Source of the DNA: Pohlia nutans
Lineage: Eukaryota > Streptophyta > Bryopsida > Bryales > Mniaceae
Assembly: GCA_022496805.1 (NCBI GenBank)
Contig: CM040104.1
Location: forward strand, 1,790,650 to 1,854,649
Direction: 5' to 3'
Length of the DNA stretch: 64,000 nucleotides
This document shows positions 1 to 13,100 of this stretch, piece after piece (position 1 is the stretch's first letter; each line of letters opens with the position of its first letter). The position numbers and the translations under genes are program-made. The notes beneath the pieces are model-generated. The model saw only the letters and a list, made by a program, of their open reading frames with translations, was not told where the DNA came from and did not search any database.

Positions 1-40
1 TGCATTTTGTCAAGCTCGCTCGCTTGAATTGTCCTTCGCA

Positions 41-910
41 ATGGCGGCCGCAAGCATGTCCATGGCCGTGGCCAGCACGCGGTTCGCCGCCGTGTCAAAT
101 TGCTCCACCAATTTGAGCCGCAATGGCGGAGCATTGAGCATGGCCGCGCCAAACCTGGCCGCCAGCTCTTCTTCCATGTCGTGCGCCTTCACGAACTTTT
201 CAATTTCGAATCAGAGCTCTGCGAACGCCGCCATCATTGCCCGCGCCGCGGAGGTCTCTGAGTACACCTTCGGAGAAGCGGAGACGAAGGAAGAAACCCC
301 TGCTGTGCAGCAAGGCTCCAAGCTGTACGTCGGCAACTTGCCGTGGTCGTGCGACAGCGCGAAACTGGCTGAGATTTGCCAGGACACCGGCGGCACGGTG
401 GAGGAAGTGCAGGTGATTTACGACCAGTTAAGCGGGCGGAGCCGAGGGTTTGCGTTTGTGACGATGGCCAGCCAGGCGGACGCGCAGATGGTGATTGACG
501 CGTTGAACGGCACGGACATGGGCGGACGGGCGTTGACGGTGAACTACCCGCAGCCGAAGGGAGACAGGCCGCGTTTCGAGCGGGGCGAGAGGCCCGAGAG
601 GTCGGAGAGGAGAGCTCCTGCTGGCGGAAACTCCCGCAGAGCTGACGACCCGAACAAGCTGTTCGTGGGAAACCTCTCCTGGGGCTGCGACGAAGGCGCT
701 CTTCACCAATTGTTCTCTGATTTCGGAAAGGTTGTGGACGCCACCATTGTGTATGACAGAGACAGCGGCAGGTCACGCGGCTTTGGATTTGTGACCTTGG
801 AGAATACGTCCGAGGTGAACGCCGCCATCCAGAACCTGGATGGCGCTGATTTCGAAGGCAGGCAATTGAGAGTCAACATGGCCGGAGACAAGCCTCCCGC
901 CCGGTTCTGA
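41..910 (+). CDS. Chloroplast RNA-binding protein with two RRM domains (cp31/cp29-type ribonucleoprotein)
   Basis: Single uninterrupted frame of 289 codons from the ATG at 41 to TGA at 908-910. The first ~75 residues are rich in Ser, Ala and Asn and poor in acidic residues, as in a chloroplast transit peptide. A short acidic stretch (EYTFGEAETKEE) follows. RRM1 spans about residues 92-170 with RNP2 KLYVGNLPW and RNP1 RGFAFVTM. A basic, Arg/Glu-rich linker (RFERGERPERSERR) joins it to RRM2, about residues 207-285, with RNP2 KLFVGNLSW and RNP1 RGFGFVTL. This is the layout of plant cpRNPs, which bind plastid mRNAs and support their stability and C-to-U editing. Angiosperm homologues usually have introns, so the intronless form is notable. 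Coding DNA is much more GC-rich than the flanks. The gene lies at the window edge, so a 5' UTR exon could be missing. Confidence 0.93.
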   Translation: MAAASMSMAVASTRFAAVSNCSTNLSRNGGALSMAAPNLAASSSSMSCAFTNFSISNQSSANAAIIARAAEVSEYTFGEAETKEETPAVQQGSKLYVGNLPWSCDSAKLAEICQDTGGTVEEVQVIYDQLSGRSRGFAFVTMASQADAQMVIDALNGTDMGGRALTVNYPQPKGDRPRFERGERPERSERRAPAGGNSRRADDPNKLFVGNLSWGCDEGALHQLFSDFGKVVDATIVYDRDSGRSRGFGFVTLENTSEVNAAIQNLDGADFEGRQLRVNMAGDKPPARF

Positions 911-941
911 GCAACATATGTAAGTGATTTGCTATCGGGAA

Positions 942-947
942 AATAAA
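942..947 (+). terminator. Possible polyadenylation signal of the RRM gene
   Basis: AATAAA lies 32 bases after the stop codon of the RRM gene. It is the only canonical signal close behind it. Plant signals are loose, so this is tentative. Confidence 0.4.
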
Positions 948-2534
948 TTAGAATGACCCGGATAGAGTAGGAGTGACACCTCGAAGAGTTGTGTTAGAAT
1001 ATTATGTTGTGCTGTGTGGTGATGATACTCAGCTCAGTTGTACACCTTTCTATACTGATTGTTAATTTCGTCATTTCAATTTATAAGGGCTTTCTTTCAC
1101 ATGCGGTTTGGTTTCTTCCTCAACCCTCACTTGTCCTTGTGTTTGTCCATTATTTCTGTAAGTATTAGAGTATTGGTATCAATGACCTGTTGGAGGACGT
1201 TGGTCTTGATGGATTCCAATCCTCAGTGGCAGGCTATCCATGAATTATTGTACATGGGTACACATGTTGGGGATAGGGCAGGGCCTCTTACCATTGTGTA
1301 GAAATTTCAGGTTTTTAGAATGCGAATTGTTTTTAAATTTTTTCCTGTTTTTTTTCTTAGAATTTACTTCAGGTCGAGAAATTGGTTTGCTGAATGGAAA
1401 AACGACGTGAGTATTACTGTAGTTATTGGAACTTACGTCTTGGAAAATGCTTATCTCAGCATGATTGTCCTTAGTGATTCTAGTGTTTAACGCATCATAC
1501 ATCAGACGTACTGCTCTGTTTTGGCCACATCCTCAGTCATGATGTGGTCCATGAACGGCTTGCCACTACAGGCAGTTCCTTATTCACGATGAAGTCCAGG
1601 AACTGCTTCTTTTGTCATCAATTGATTAGCTGGGTTTCGTACTGACAAAAAATAAAATGTAATTTTTGTGGATTCCGAATGTGAAAAAGATAATAATGTC
1701 CCACTTGTGACCTGGAGGTGGTCAAAAAGTATCTTAGAAGTTCCAATTTTGTCCACTCACTTGTGACCTATAAGTGGTGTTTTAACACAACAAATATCAG
1801 GATATGCATCTTAGAAGATTCAATTCTGCCCACTTGTATGAGTCCCTCGTTGGCTCACAAGTGGTTGGTTTTAGGCTAATTGTGTTGCGTGGTGGTTGTT
1901 GAGGGATCATGCAAGACAAGAATGAGAAATGAAAAATTATGAGTCATTCTACCTTAATAAAAGAAATCCATTTGTGTCAACAAAGAATGTTGCCACATCA
2001 TCCTGGCATGCAAGCAAGTGAGTGTGCACCGTCTGAAAATCTAACATCCTAAGGCGAGTGGGCCATAAACCGACACCAACCATAAACACTCCTATGATTA
2101 CTTCATCAATGACACTACATTGTGCCGAAGTCCAACAATCACTTAAACATCTATGACTTTGAAGCGCTATTTGGACTCACCTTAGGATCACCACCTCGTG
2201 AGTCAAAGTTCGCTATTTGGACTCACGTGGGAACTTTGTTTATCCTAAGTCTCATTATGATCCATCAAGAGATTCACTATCAATTTCAGCACAAGTCTAC
2301 CTGATTTCTCATTATGATTCAACTTGGGGCAGTTTTAGAATCAATTTGCTAATCCATTCAAACTACCACATTGCACCTTATAATATTATAATTGGCATAG
2401 TACTTAAAGTATTGGTTTATAGCCCGTTCACCTTAATTTCTTAGGATGCATCGTCACCAACATTCAACCGCCCTAGGGAAAACTTCTACAGTAGTATCTT
2501 TGTACTAAATATTTGGTTTTGAGGTCTACTACTC
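948..2534. other. Intergenic DNA without a recognisable gene
   Basis: AT-rich sequence with stop codons in all frames. The phrase CCACTTGTGACCT recurs with variation around 1700, 1755 and 3603, so part is probably decayed repeat. GCTATTTGGACTCAC occurs twice 45 bases apart near 2166 and 2211. No coding or RNA gene seen. Confidence 0.5.
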
Positions 2535-2538
2535 TTAA

Positions 2539-3235
2539 CCTCTATACGCCCGAGGGGGTCCCCCACCTAAAACTACCTCATTTTGGACATTTTCGTTGAT
2601 GATCTCTGAATGTTTTTCAACACATTTTTTTCACATTCCAATCATAGGATCCTGTACTCCTAGGCCTTATAAACCATCCTTCTAAATTTCAAAGCATTTG
2701 CCTGTACGGATGCAAAGATAATAGCAAATGAAGTTGAGATTTTGAAATTTCAAGCCCTAAAAAATCTGGGCAGCCTTGCTTTTATGGGCTCTCAAACCCA
2801 AAAAAATAGTTGAAATGATGTACCAGACTTTGTAATAGGTGGGGGTATGAAGGAAAGCAAGAGATTTTGGCTAAATTAGAAAATCCCTTCAACTCTCTTG
2901 CAATTGGAAGAGCTCACAGCCCATGGCATGCAACCCATGTGAGCTGAAGAAAATTTCCTTTGAGGTGCCCAATGAATTTTATTGGCTTAGATTTTTTGGC
3001 AAGCCAACCCAAAGTGTTGAAACTGCCTTTCAACTTTGAAGTGTTTCACTTTGAAGAATTCCTCCAAGTTGAGTTTTGATCAAATGGACATAATTCCAGA
3101 TGAATTGGAAAGAAGACTTGTTTATCTATAACATTATTTTTTATTTTATTTTTGCAAAAAAGTTATTTTTTTTGGATTTGGGCAGTCCAAAAAAATGGGC
3201 AGCGACCACAAAATGGTCTCTTGGGAGCTTAGGGG
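2539..3235. mobile_element. TTAA-flanked MITE, family D copy 1
   Basis: Bounded by TTAA at 2535-2538 and 3236-3239, with inverted termini (CCTCTATACGCCC on the left, CCCCTAAGCTCCC on the opposite strand at the right). It has no coding capacity. A small inverted repeat lies inside each end: GGGGG-T-CCCCC at 2554-2564 and GACCA-CAAAA-TGGTC at 3204-3218. The interior is homologous, in opposite orientation, to 17958-18537; both share the run around CCTAGG(C/A)GT and the phrase GAGGTAGTTTTGGGTGGGGG. A non-autonomous DNA transposon is the simplest reading; its transposase family is inferred only from the TTAA boundaries. Confidence 0.75.
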
Positions 3236-3239
3236 TTAA

Positions 3240-6200
3240 AGCGTCCATTTAACCTGAGTGCGTGGAATTTTTTGAAAATCAAGTTAGAATTCTTTTTGCT
3301 TAGTAGACAGGTAAGATCTATGAATAAAAATGAAAATAGTTCATATTAAATGTAATTTAGGGAAGTGAAAAGATAGTCATACAATACCCCACATAACATT
3401 TTGAAGCCCTAGATTTTGTACCTCTACTAAAGTTTCCAAGACTTTCTCCAATGCTCTTGGATGCTCTTTGTTTTCACATCTTGAGTTTGTCGTACTTGCT
3501 TGACTCCTACTAAATTCCCTCATATAATGGCATGTGTCATCTTTCACTCCATGTTCCAAGGAAAATTAATGTATCAGTAGGCAATGGTGCAGTACCTTAC
3601 TGCTTAAGAATTTTATGACTTGTGACATACAGGTGGTGATTTTTTCATTACAACAAAATATTACAAATTACATTCCAAAGATCCCAATTATGAAAAGCAT
3701 TCTAGACATTCCCATTGTGCCCACTTTTGTAGGACGGCCGCACTGGCTGGGGTGGTGAATAAGCCGATTTGGCCTTGGAACTGCTACTGAAAACCCTAAA
3801 CCAGGGACCGCATTGAAGTTACAAGTTACGATCTATTTGGGCTCTTGGAGTTAACCAAAAACAGAAGAGGAGTTGAAGAGGAGTTTCCTCTCTATAATTA
3901 TATTTTCTAACAATTATTGTTCATGAATAGTTTCCATGGTCGAGGCTCTTGGCTTGGGAGAATGTGTGGGAACTCTCCTTTAACATTGGAGAGGTCACAA
4001 GTTCACACCCCGTGGTGGCGAAGGGCCTTGCTTTAAATTATTCTTTAACTCACCATAGACTAGTTTTGCAGTCTTTTTGAACTCAAAACGAGTCTAAGGT
4101 GAGTTTAAGGTTTCTTTCCACTTTGAGACACTCTTTTCGGTTAACTCTCTTGTCGACCAATTGCAAAGACTGTTTAAGCGTTGTTTTTTCAAATTTCGAC
4201 AGTGTAGAAATTGGCTCGTACCCATGAACAACATTAGCACGGGATGTCACGTTGACAAATGATAGTTGTATAGTTGCAATAATGGGCCTGGGAATTTCAC
4301 GGTTTGGCAACTGGGTACTTGCATAACATTCAGTAGCCTTTGTGACTACTGCCTTCTCCCAATGAAATGATGTGGGCTATTCCACATCACATCAGTAGCT
4401 ATGGGGGCAAGTGACATTAAGCAAGAGCAGCTAACCATGGTGAACAGTAATCGAAAGCACTCACTCAATCACAATTCAATAGTGTCCTATAATTGTTTAC
4501 TTGATTCGATAGCCCATTCAATTACAGATCACTGGTCACTCCATATATAAAGGTGGATGAAACTAAAAGGCAGCCCTCTTGAAGGCTACTGAATGTTATG
4601 TGAAGCCGAGTTGCAAGTAAAATCATGTAGCAGACTCCTAACATGAGTACAAGAAAGCGGGAAAAAACTTCGTCCCTCAATTCATAGCTATCTACAAGAA
4701 CATGCTCTATAATCCGTTGTTGACTTTTCAAGGCTAACGTGGCTTCATCCCATTGGCAACCCGTCACCATCACCGTCACAAGTTACAACTCATAACCTTC
4801 TCTTCTTTCAACTTGCATTCGACGTCCTTGGATCGTGAAAATCAAGGGTTGTGATTGATAGTTGAACAACCAGTCATATACGATAACCTACTCGCTGCTA
4901 TTGCGGCTCGTCGGTTATCTAATACAGAATGTTCCACTCTACACGTTTATCCAAAAGTCTCATAATCCGAAACACAAACCACATACAAAATATAGTAACG
5001 TGAGTCTTTCATTTTTCAAAACTCTAAACCTGATTTAAAATTGTAATGTAAAGTGCTCGTAATGAGAAATATACATGCTTACCAAGCTTGGTGTGTGAGA
5101 ATATCTCCTTATATTCATTGTTCATAGAAAAGTAACTGTAGCATAAATACGAATATCCTTCCCAGTAATCCTGAGCCTTGCACAATGAATGCACAATGAA
5201 AGCAGTGACAATCTAGCGTCATGTAGAGTGCCACAACTACATGAATATAATTCTAGATTCAAGAAAGCACTTGTCATCATATCTTACCTGAACTTGGTTC
5301 GTAGCAACTCGTCCATGTCAACTTCTTGCTAAAGTATGAGTCACACCTTGTAACTAATGCTAATACTCATGATTGTTGAACATGAACATGAATAGAAGTA
5401 CCGTATGAATTCTCAACGTGTGCTTTGAATTCCTATGGTCGAGAGGGTTGCTTTTGCGTTCAGGCGAACTTCCACCGCAATATTCAATTGCCAAGCGTTG
5501 ACAATGCCGCAAATGTCTACGCAATAGTTGCATGTTCAAGAACAAGGTTTCCCACGATGTTCACGAGCATTCCCACATTTTGAAGACGTAGATAATGAAC
5601 ACAAATACATCCAACACTTGCAATACGGCCAACGGTTTTCATACTCAATGGTGCCAATGCCATTGCTTCAATCTCTTCACTGTTCATTGCCCTATTTTTC
5701 TGCAATCTAGTTGTTAACCGTTTTGGTTACTCAGCTCCTGTGTGTGCGGGAATACCCTTGGAAACCTTCGATTGAATCGCAAATGGTCAATTTTAAAACC
5801 CTTGGAAATTGCAAGTGGTCGGTTGGATTTAGAATCCTTTCATGGTGATTGTTGGAGGCACAATCAAGACTAGAATAGAGTGGTGAGCAATTATGGGTCA
5901 TTTCACCTTTCATTTGATGCATTTTGACTTTCAACCATCACCTTTTTGAAAAACTTCAAGATTTGCAAAGACAAATAACTTGTAGTTGATATGTAAACTA
6001 AAGTTATAGATTTTGAATTCTATATCACATGTGTACAACTATACTTATGACTTTTATCATCAATGTTATTGTGTAAAATTTGAAACAAAAATTTAGAGTT
6101 CCTTCAAAAGTGTATTACAAACAAAAAAATTGACAATTTTTGACCCGACTTTGTTGAAAAAGCGCAACTCTATTTTCTTCTAGCCGTGTTCTTGATTAGG

Positions 6201-7166
6201 AGATGTACATCCAACAAGAAGGGAATAGAGATTTCTAATCACGGTGGTTCACACATCTTTGTCAAGGCCCACTAATCCCTGAAATACAATTGTCCCCATT
6301 AAAACAAGTAAAATTTCGGGTAGATCTTGATCTTACTTACACACCCGGTAATAGATCAGCACCCTGGCACGAATGCACCCTTCAACTCCCAAATCTAGGC
6401 ACTTCAACCTGTTTGTCACCATCATCTCTTCCTTCCGGACTTCTACCTTAGTTATATTGAATATCAGTACGAATCTTCGGGACCTAGAATCGTCCCAAGG
6501 ATGGGGCAGAAATTTATTTTAGGAAGCGTCTTGAACAAAAACCGGCATGAAAGAAACAAGAATCAAGGGAAAGCCAACAATGATTACTCATTGCACAAAG
6601 TGAAGATACAGAGTCAATACCAATTGACATTGATGAGCTCGTAAATTTTTTACAATGAGTTGCAACGGGATCGCAGAACTTACACGAATCTCACTATTCT
6701 ACGCACAAGAAACAAAGACCCTCAGGTTGCTCCGGAAGGTCTCTAATTCAGAAGTTGGGCAATTTCCATCACCACTTACTACAATGAGTTAATAATAATT
6801 CAAGGTCCAAGAACGCTGAGGGCGAGGTTCACTGGAAGGTGAAACCTTTATGTCATAAATTACAACCAACCTAATAAATTTTAAGAGGTTGGGTCGGACT
6901 TTGGTACAAGTCTTTGACAGAGTTTGAAAGAAGAAAAGAAGCATCACCTTGCTTATCCAGCGGTGGGAGCCATGTCATTTTACTGGGTTTGCTCAGCATG
7001 CAGAAGATGCGATTGTCTTCGGATCGTAAAGACAAGCCTCATGGCAGCGCCTCGAGTATGCCAAGAGTTCGGCACTGTTATTCAGCCTTCGGATGTGGTA
7101 ATCGGACCAAGTCAAAACATACCTGAGGTCTAGTTGTAAATCGGTGAATCCAAAGATGGGCGTTCT
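3240..7166. other. Gene-free interval with repeat remnants
   Basis: No supported gene. Positions 3402-3590 match 55505-55735 closely (both hold the phrase GATGCTCTTGGATGCTCTTT), so this is a dispersed repeat. Positions 3985-4020 hold a tRNA-like box B followed by CCCGTGGTGG, similar to 54279-54320, suggesting a decayed SINE. The last ~300 bases before 7167 may include the 3' UTR of the minus-strand gene. Short frames around 5355-5935 and 6914-7133 show no recognisable domain. Confidence 0.5.
3402..3590. repeat. Dispersed repeat shared with 55505-55735
   Basis: About 190 bases beginning at GCCCTAGA are highly similar, in the same orientation, to the interior of the TAAGG-ended element at 55420-55888. 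This copy lacks clear TAAGG termini, so it may be a truncated or rearranged relative. Confidence 0.65.
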
Positions 7167-10100
7167 TTACTCCGGCAGAGGTATGGAACCTTCTTGTAAT
7201 GGCTTGTCTAACTTTTTGGCAGCTTTCCTCCACTTGAGAGTGCAGGCTTTCAAAGTCGCTCGTAAACCATGTTTATGATGAAAGCCATCCTTGTTGTCTA
7301 ATGACAGAGCAAATCCCTCTGGATTCCCGCTGCTAAATTTCTCCCATTCTCCACATTCAATACCAGTATCCTCGGATGCTGACTTTTTGTGAAATGCGTG
7401 TATCTGCATTGAAATAGGCTCTTCCTTCACGGACCTGCTATGCGGAGACTTCACTGTTATAGAAGCAGAATCTCTGTACCAGTCTGCTCCACCCTTGGGC
7501 CTTATTCCACCTTCAGGCCAGTTTCTGACAGACTCGGGAATGACCATGCCAGAGGTTGACCCACTCGCTGACCCTGGCTGCTCATCCAGACTTCCATCTT
7601 TCATCTTGAAATCTTCCAAGGACTTCAGGGCATTTCTCAGGTTGTGCCTGTGATCACTTCGTGCAGAGAGTTCTGTGCCACTTTCCTCGTCCGTGTGTTT
7701 GACACTCAATTTCCGCATTATTCCACTGAGCCGCCCTTTGAATCCTTCTGGACAGTCCTTCTTGAGAAATTCCTGCAAAAAATAAGCGACTGATTTCAGT
7801 AGTGGCTCTTTTCATGTTGATTGCTTTCAACTTAGGCATTAAAACTCCATCCTCGACACTCGGTGATCAAGCGCATCCAAGCATGGACGTGGAAGAAAGG
7901 ATTATGATGTTTGACACTAAGGGACAAACAAGAGTGAAAACTTACATCATCCCTGGCTTCTTCCATTTCTACGCTCCCTCGCAAAGCAGCCATGCTTAGA
8001 GCTGATAGGGCTGGTGACAGGGGCGGTTGGTCATTTTCAGCGCTACCAGATGATTGTGCCGTCGTCAAGTCTGTGCTTAATCGCGGGCAATCGTCGTCAA
8101 GCAAGACGTGCAACCACTTGTCGATGTTAGACTTACCGATTTCCCTCATCCTTTCATCATCTGGATTTATTTGGTCAAGAGCTGCAGCCTCAGCACTCTT
8201 GATCTTGTCTTCATGAGTACTGATGACCTGATAGAGAAGAGAGCAGTCACTATGCTGACTAACCCGAATATAATTCATACATTGCATCAAAATTTAACAT
8301 TGCATCGCTGCAGAAGGATACCAAGACTAATTAAACTGAAATAGTTAAATTAAAATTAATGTAAACTAAAATTTTCAATGACGACTACGACATCTGATAC
8401 TGAATTAGTAACACCTGTAGATATGACGGGGGAATGAAATTATACCTCTTGCATCAATTCGTCGATGCCTTTTTTGCTTTCCTCTCGAGAACCAGACGCT
8501 TCTACTTCGGTAATCTCTTGCAGAGAGTCGAGAGGCTTGCTATCTACTGCAACGATCAGAGAAGGCGTGGGGATCTCGGGGGGAGGGTCAGTGTGACAAC
8601 CTGGCACTCTTGTGTTACTTTCCTCACTGTTGTCCTTGACGCGATCTTTATCTTCCCCATTATGTGTCACGCTAGCATCTAAAGGAACAGCAGGCTTTTC
8701 AGCATTCGTGGATTCATCAAGTGCAGTAAGTTGCATAGGCTCATCTGCAGCCAAACCCAATGCAATAGGGTCAGTTTATAGAGTCCAAAGTGTCAAAAAA
8801 TTAGAGTAATCAGATTAGGTTGCACAAATCATGTGATTCTATTGAATTAGAAGTCTACGTTAAGGGAATTGCTAAGAATTGAGTGTCGACCCCTGCTATG
8901 CTTGAACTATGACAAGACACAGGAAATTTCAAATTTATAGCTGTTATATTGGGTATATCAAATTCAGGGCACAACCTTGGTTATTATTCTCAATATTGCT
9001 TTGAATCTCACAATTAGCCTCAAGCTCCTTTCCGAAATGTCGACGATGTACTGCTTGTTTAGTAGGCTGTCCATGGGTAACTCCTATCGAGGTGGCTTTC
9101 CTCTTCGCTCCTTCTCTGGACAATTTCTCTGGAAAAAAAATCAGGCTTTCTCAGTCAGCCTCTGCTCATCTTGGGTTCAAGTTCTGTTTTTCTGAACTCG
9201 TAGATCCTGGAGCAGTTCGTTGAACTAAAGCCCGTGTATGATTTCGGTAGTTTACCTGCTCCTGAGATTCTTCAGGTGGCAAGGATGCTGACGAATCGTC
9301 TTAAAAGTAGAACTTAACAGCTAGCACAAACAAACACACCTAGTGTTACTGCAACTCACGTTTACTAGGAAATAAGCCCTTAGTTCATGCTCCTACCTAG
9401 TTCCAACTGATAGGTTTTTATAGTCATGCACTGCTTACAACCTCTCGAGGTAGGTTCAAATGAACACAGGGAACCCTGCCGAATATCCTGGAGTCGCTGC
9501 CATTGTGCTTCAGACATGAAACCAAACCCTACAAGATACATGACTGCTCAGAAATGGCAGCGTACAGGTGTGACAGCTTGATGCTCACCTTTTCCTTTGT
9601 CTCGGGATTTATTATCCTGCTGCCGAGTATCCATCTCTGAAAATGAAAACCCAAGAGATATACCGCTCTGTGACTGTGACCGGAAACTCAGGGAACCATC
9701 ATCTTCTATCTCGTCATCAGTGTTTTGCATGGACATATCCCCGTGAGGAAACCCCTTTTCGGGTGTCACGATTTGCCCATCATTTGTGGTAACCAGCGAC
9801 AAGCAACTGCTTACATCAACAATATCCCGTCCCCTCAGAGGTTTCTTCTGAGTGGTCCCACCAAAATCTGGCTTGACCAGGGCGGCTAGGGCCTCTCTCT
9901 GAGAATACCGCTGAAGGAGGTCTTTCTCAGCCGCTTCACATGTCATCTTTTGGCAATCAAGGCGGGCCATAAGGGCATTGCATGCAGCTTGATTGAGACG
10001 AGCTTGCTCCTTGTAGGAAATACTCCTGCAATCAACACAGAACCGATGAGCTGTATGAAAATGAAGCTATTTCAGTACTAAACCCATTCAAACCATCTCC

Positions 10101-13100
10101 CAAGCAAATGAAGTACTGTATCCTGCAGAAGGCCTGTATCATAATATAATCAATTAATAGGCAGTCGCACATTCACTCACTGCGGCAGTGCAGCATATGA
10201 AGAATACGTAACCTTGGTTTTAAAAAAATCTCTAAATGAATGAGTCTCAGGGAAATTACGAGGGTCAGAGTTCTTACTGATGCATAGTATCTCGGATCAT
10301 ACGCTCCAGGCACAATCGATATGAAGATTGAGTTTCGGCCCATCGCCTCTGCTTTTCCACTTTCTGTTTGTGTTTCGATAAGTTACTCTCAAGCTCTAAG
10401 ATAGCCACTCTCTCCTTCTCATTCTGTGCTTTCAACGTTCGAACAGTTTCTTCAAGTTGAGAAACTTCTTGCTCTTTCTCTCTCTTGCCTTCTTCCCTCA
10501 TCTTCTTCAATCGCAATTCCTATGACCAATCAGATTGGATCAGTCAGTGCACTATGTCCATGTGGACATCATCTCGCATACAGATTCACAAAACTCAATC
10601 CACTAGCCACCCCGTAAACCAGCGGGGTCCTTTTACAGGGTCCCCCAAAGTATACCCATCCCGATACGCCACAGCCAAGACTCGTGCAAAAACATGAGAC
10701 GAATGATACCTTCTGCATGGTATTTGAGACGACTGAATGCTTGTCGTAGTCACGAAGACCCCCGGTAGCAGAAGCACCCGCGTTGTTCTCCTTCCCAATT
10801 TCTCTCATGACTCGATACTATTCGCACATGACACAAGCAGCAATTAGTACGACTCGATGAAACCGAAAAAGACTCGGGCACAACAATGTGAAAATGATCC
10901 TACTATGGTCACATGATTCAGCATCTACGACAACAGACTATCTTAATCGGGGGCATCCTCACTGCAGGATTAATTCAGTCAAGTGTAGACCTAACGTTTA
11001 ATTCGCATCATGGACTAGGTAATTGTGAAGCAGGGCAAGTTATCAGAGATATCCGCAGGCTAGTACCTACCGAGCCGCGGCGTGGCGAGGAAGGTACTGA
11101 CCTGCTTGTCATCTTTATGAGTTGCCCTGGTTCACAATTACCGGACATGATCTCAATGTAGGCAAGGTTGAGCCTGTCGATTGTTTTGAGATCACAAATT
11201 ACTGACACAACAAACAAGAAGTTGCAGCTTTGTCATTACCCCCTAAATGTCACACCGTCCGATTTTTGGACAACTAACATATTCAAGCTCACCCTACGTT
11301 CTCATCAATGCTTGGATGAAAGTCATCCAATATTTTAGAGATACTTCACCAAGTTGTTGTCCTATCTAATGGTTGGATTTAGTGATACTGAAGTACATAT
11401 TTTTCTAAAATTATAAATGTAGAAGTATGTCAAGTTGTTGACCAAGCCATTTCAAATTCATTCCAACAAATTTTACTCAAAGAAGGAATTTTTAATTTTA
11501 ACTTTCAAATTTAATAATAAAATACTGATGATAGTATTGGTGAATTGAACCGTACGGATGGAATTTAAAATTCAAAATCTAGAACTTTCATTTGTATATC
11601 AATTCCAAAATATTCTTCTAAATAGTACATTATGATGATTTTTCTGAAATCATCAATTCCACGGACACCTTGGTACGTTTATAGGTTAAAGCTCTATTAA
11701 CTTTGGCGAACACATTCATTTTAGTTGGTGAATTGTGAACAAGCAGCAAGAAATTAAGGGTCGAAATTCTAGGAGTACAAGAAGTGATGGACCAATCAAA
11801 TTCTTCTTTGCTACTGTGTGCATACTTAATGCTCTTTTGCACACAGTTATTGCAGGCTGTCAGACTTCTAGCATCATCAGTCTTAACATGCGTGCTCTTT
11901 GCCAATCACATCTTGCCACATCGGCAAAACTTGCTTGCATTGAGATAATGGCATCCAGTTGCACGGAATATTACTGTTCACTGGCTCTTGTCATCAGAGA
12001 GTTTTCATTACTGCACTTTCCGAACAGTTCCTCATCTCATGTATTGATTACGTAAGCTACAGGGCGTATGCTTGCAATACCTTCTCTTTAATTTGAGCTG
12101 CAGTGCGGTTGACGAGCACTGGTTCTTGTTCCTTGATCTCCTTCCAGCTGCCTGGTCCGTACTTTTGCAAACCTCTTCTTAAACCATCCTCTTCTTCAAG
12201 GCTCCACCGCTGTCGGTTGGAAGATTCTGGTGTTTTAAAACAGATTACAATGTTCAGTCCAAATAGTAAATTGATGATTACAATCTATATGTAACCAAAG
12301 CCAAATAATTATGAAATCCGACGCAGTCTTCTGGGTTTATCATAGGTGGTGAGCGGGCCCAAGATGATATTTGAGTTGGCAGTAGATTGTTATTTAGGAT
12401 TGAAAACGTCATTACTACTTAAAATCATATTACTAAACAAAATCAACAGAGAACAACTTGCAGATGCCGCCAGCTGATGTCAACATCGGGAAACGCATAA
12501 CGACTAGGTAAGACCAGAGGATTCTCTTCAGCTGTTCCAAGTTGGTGCTCACCAGTCAGTGATGCGTCGAGATTAGCCAATATTCCAGAACGGGTAGAAC
12601 TTGAGATCTTAGAATCTTCCTGTTTATCCTTGCCCAGGGAGACAATGGCAGCTCCAGCCAAGCCACAAGTGGCTTTCTTTCCACGATATTGGGGCGGCCA
12701 TGGTCGACAGTCACCCACATGGTGTCTAACAACGTTCTCATCCTCCCCGCCTGCAAAAAACAGAGCGAAGGACCGCCGCCTGCACGAAATTATTCATGAC
12801 ATGAGGGGGCGAGTAAAATATTAAAATATAACATTCGATTCATTGTTTTCGTGGATTGAATTTTATTAACAAGAAGAAATAATCCTTGTGAACTCCGTGC
12901 CCATCATAAGTTTCAAGTACACCCTCGTTAGCAGTAGATCATTTGTCACTATGTAAATGACACATGTCCAGATGTTTTGATGTGGCAATCCAGGCGAACA
13001 CTGGCTATGAGAAAATCCTTAACGAGCGAGATCACAAGGAAGTGATAACTCAAGAGCAACACAACCCTTTCCACCTCACCTAAATTCGGCGTTTTTTGAT

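Noticed and set aside
211..891. Long minus-strand frames opposite the RRM gene
   Set aside because: They mirror a GC-rich coding exon; RNP motifs and transit peptide are on the plus strand.
8434..8809. Plus-strand frames over the Myb gene exons
   Set aside because: Exon phases and splice sites support the minus strand.
12556..12756. Alternative frame through the exon before the Myb domain
   Set aside because: It ends in a stop and does not join the Myb exon, whereas the chosen frame joins it through the donor GTGAGC.
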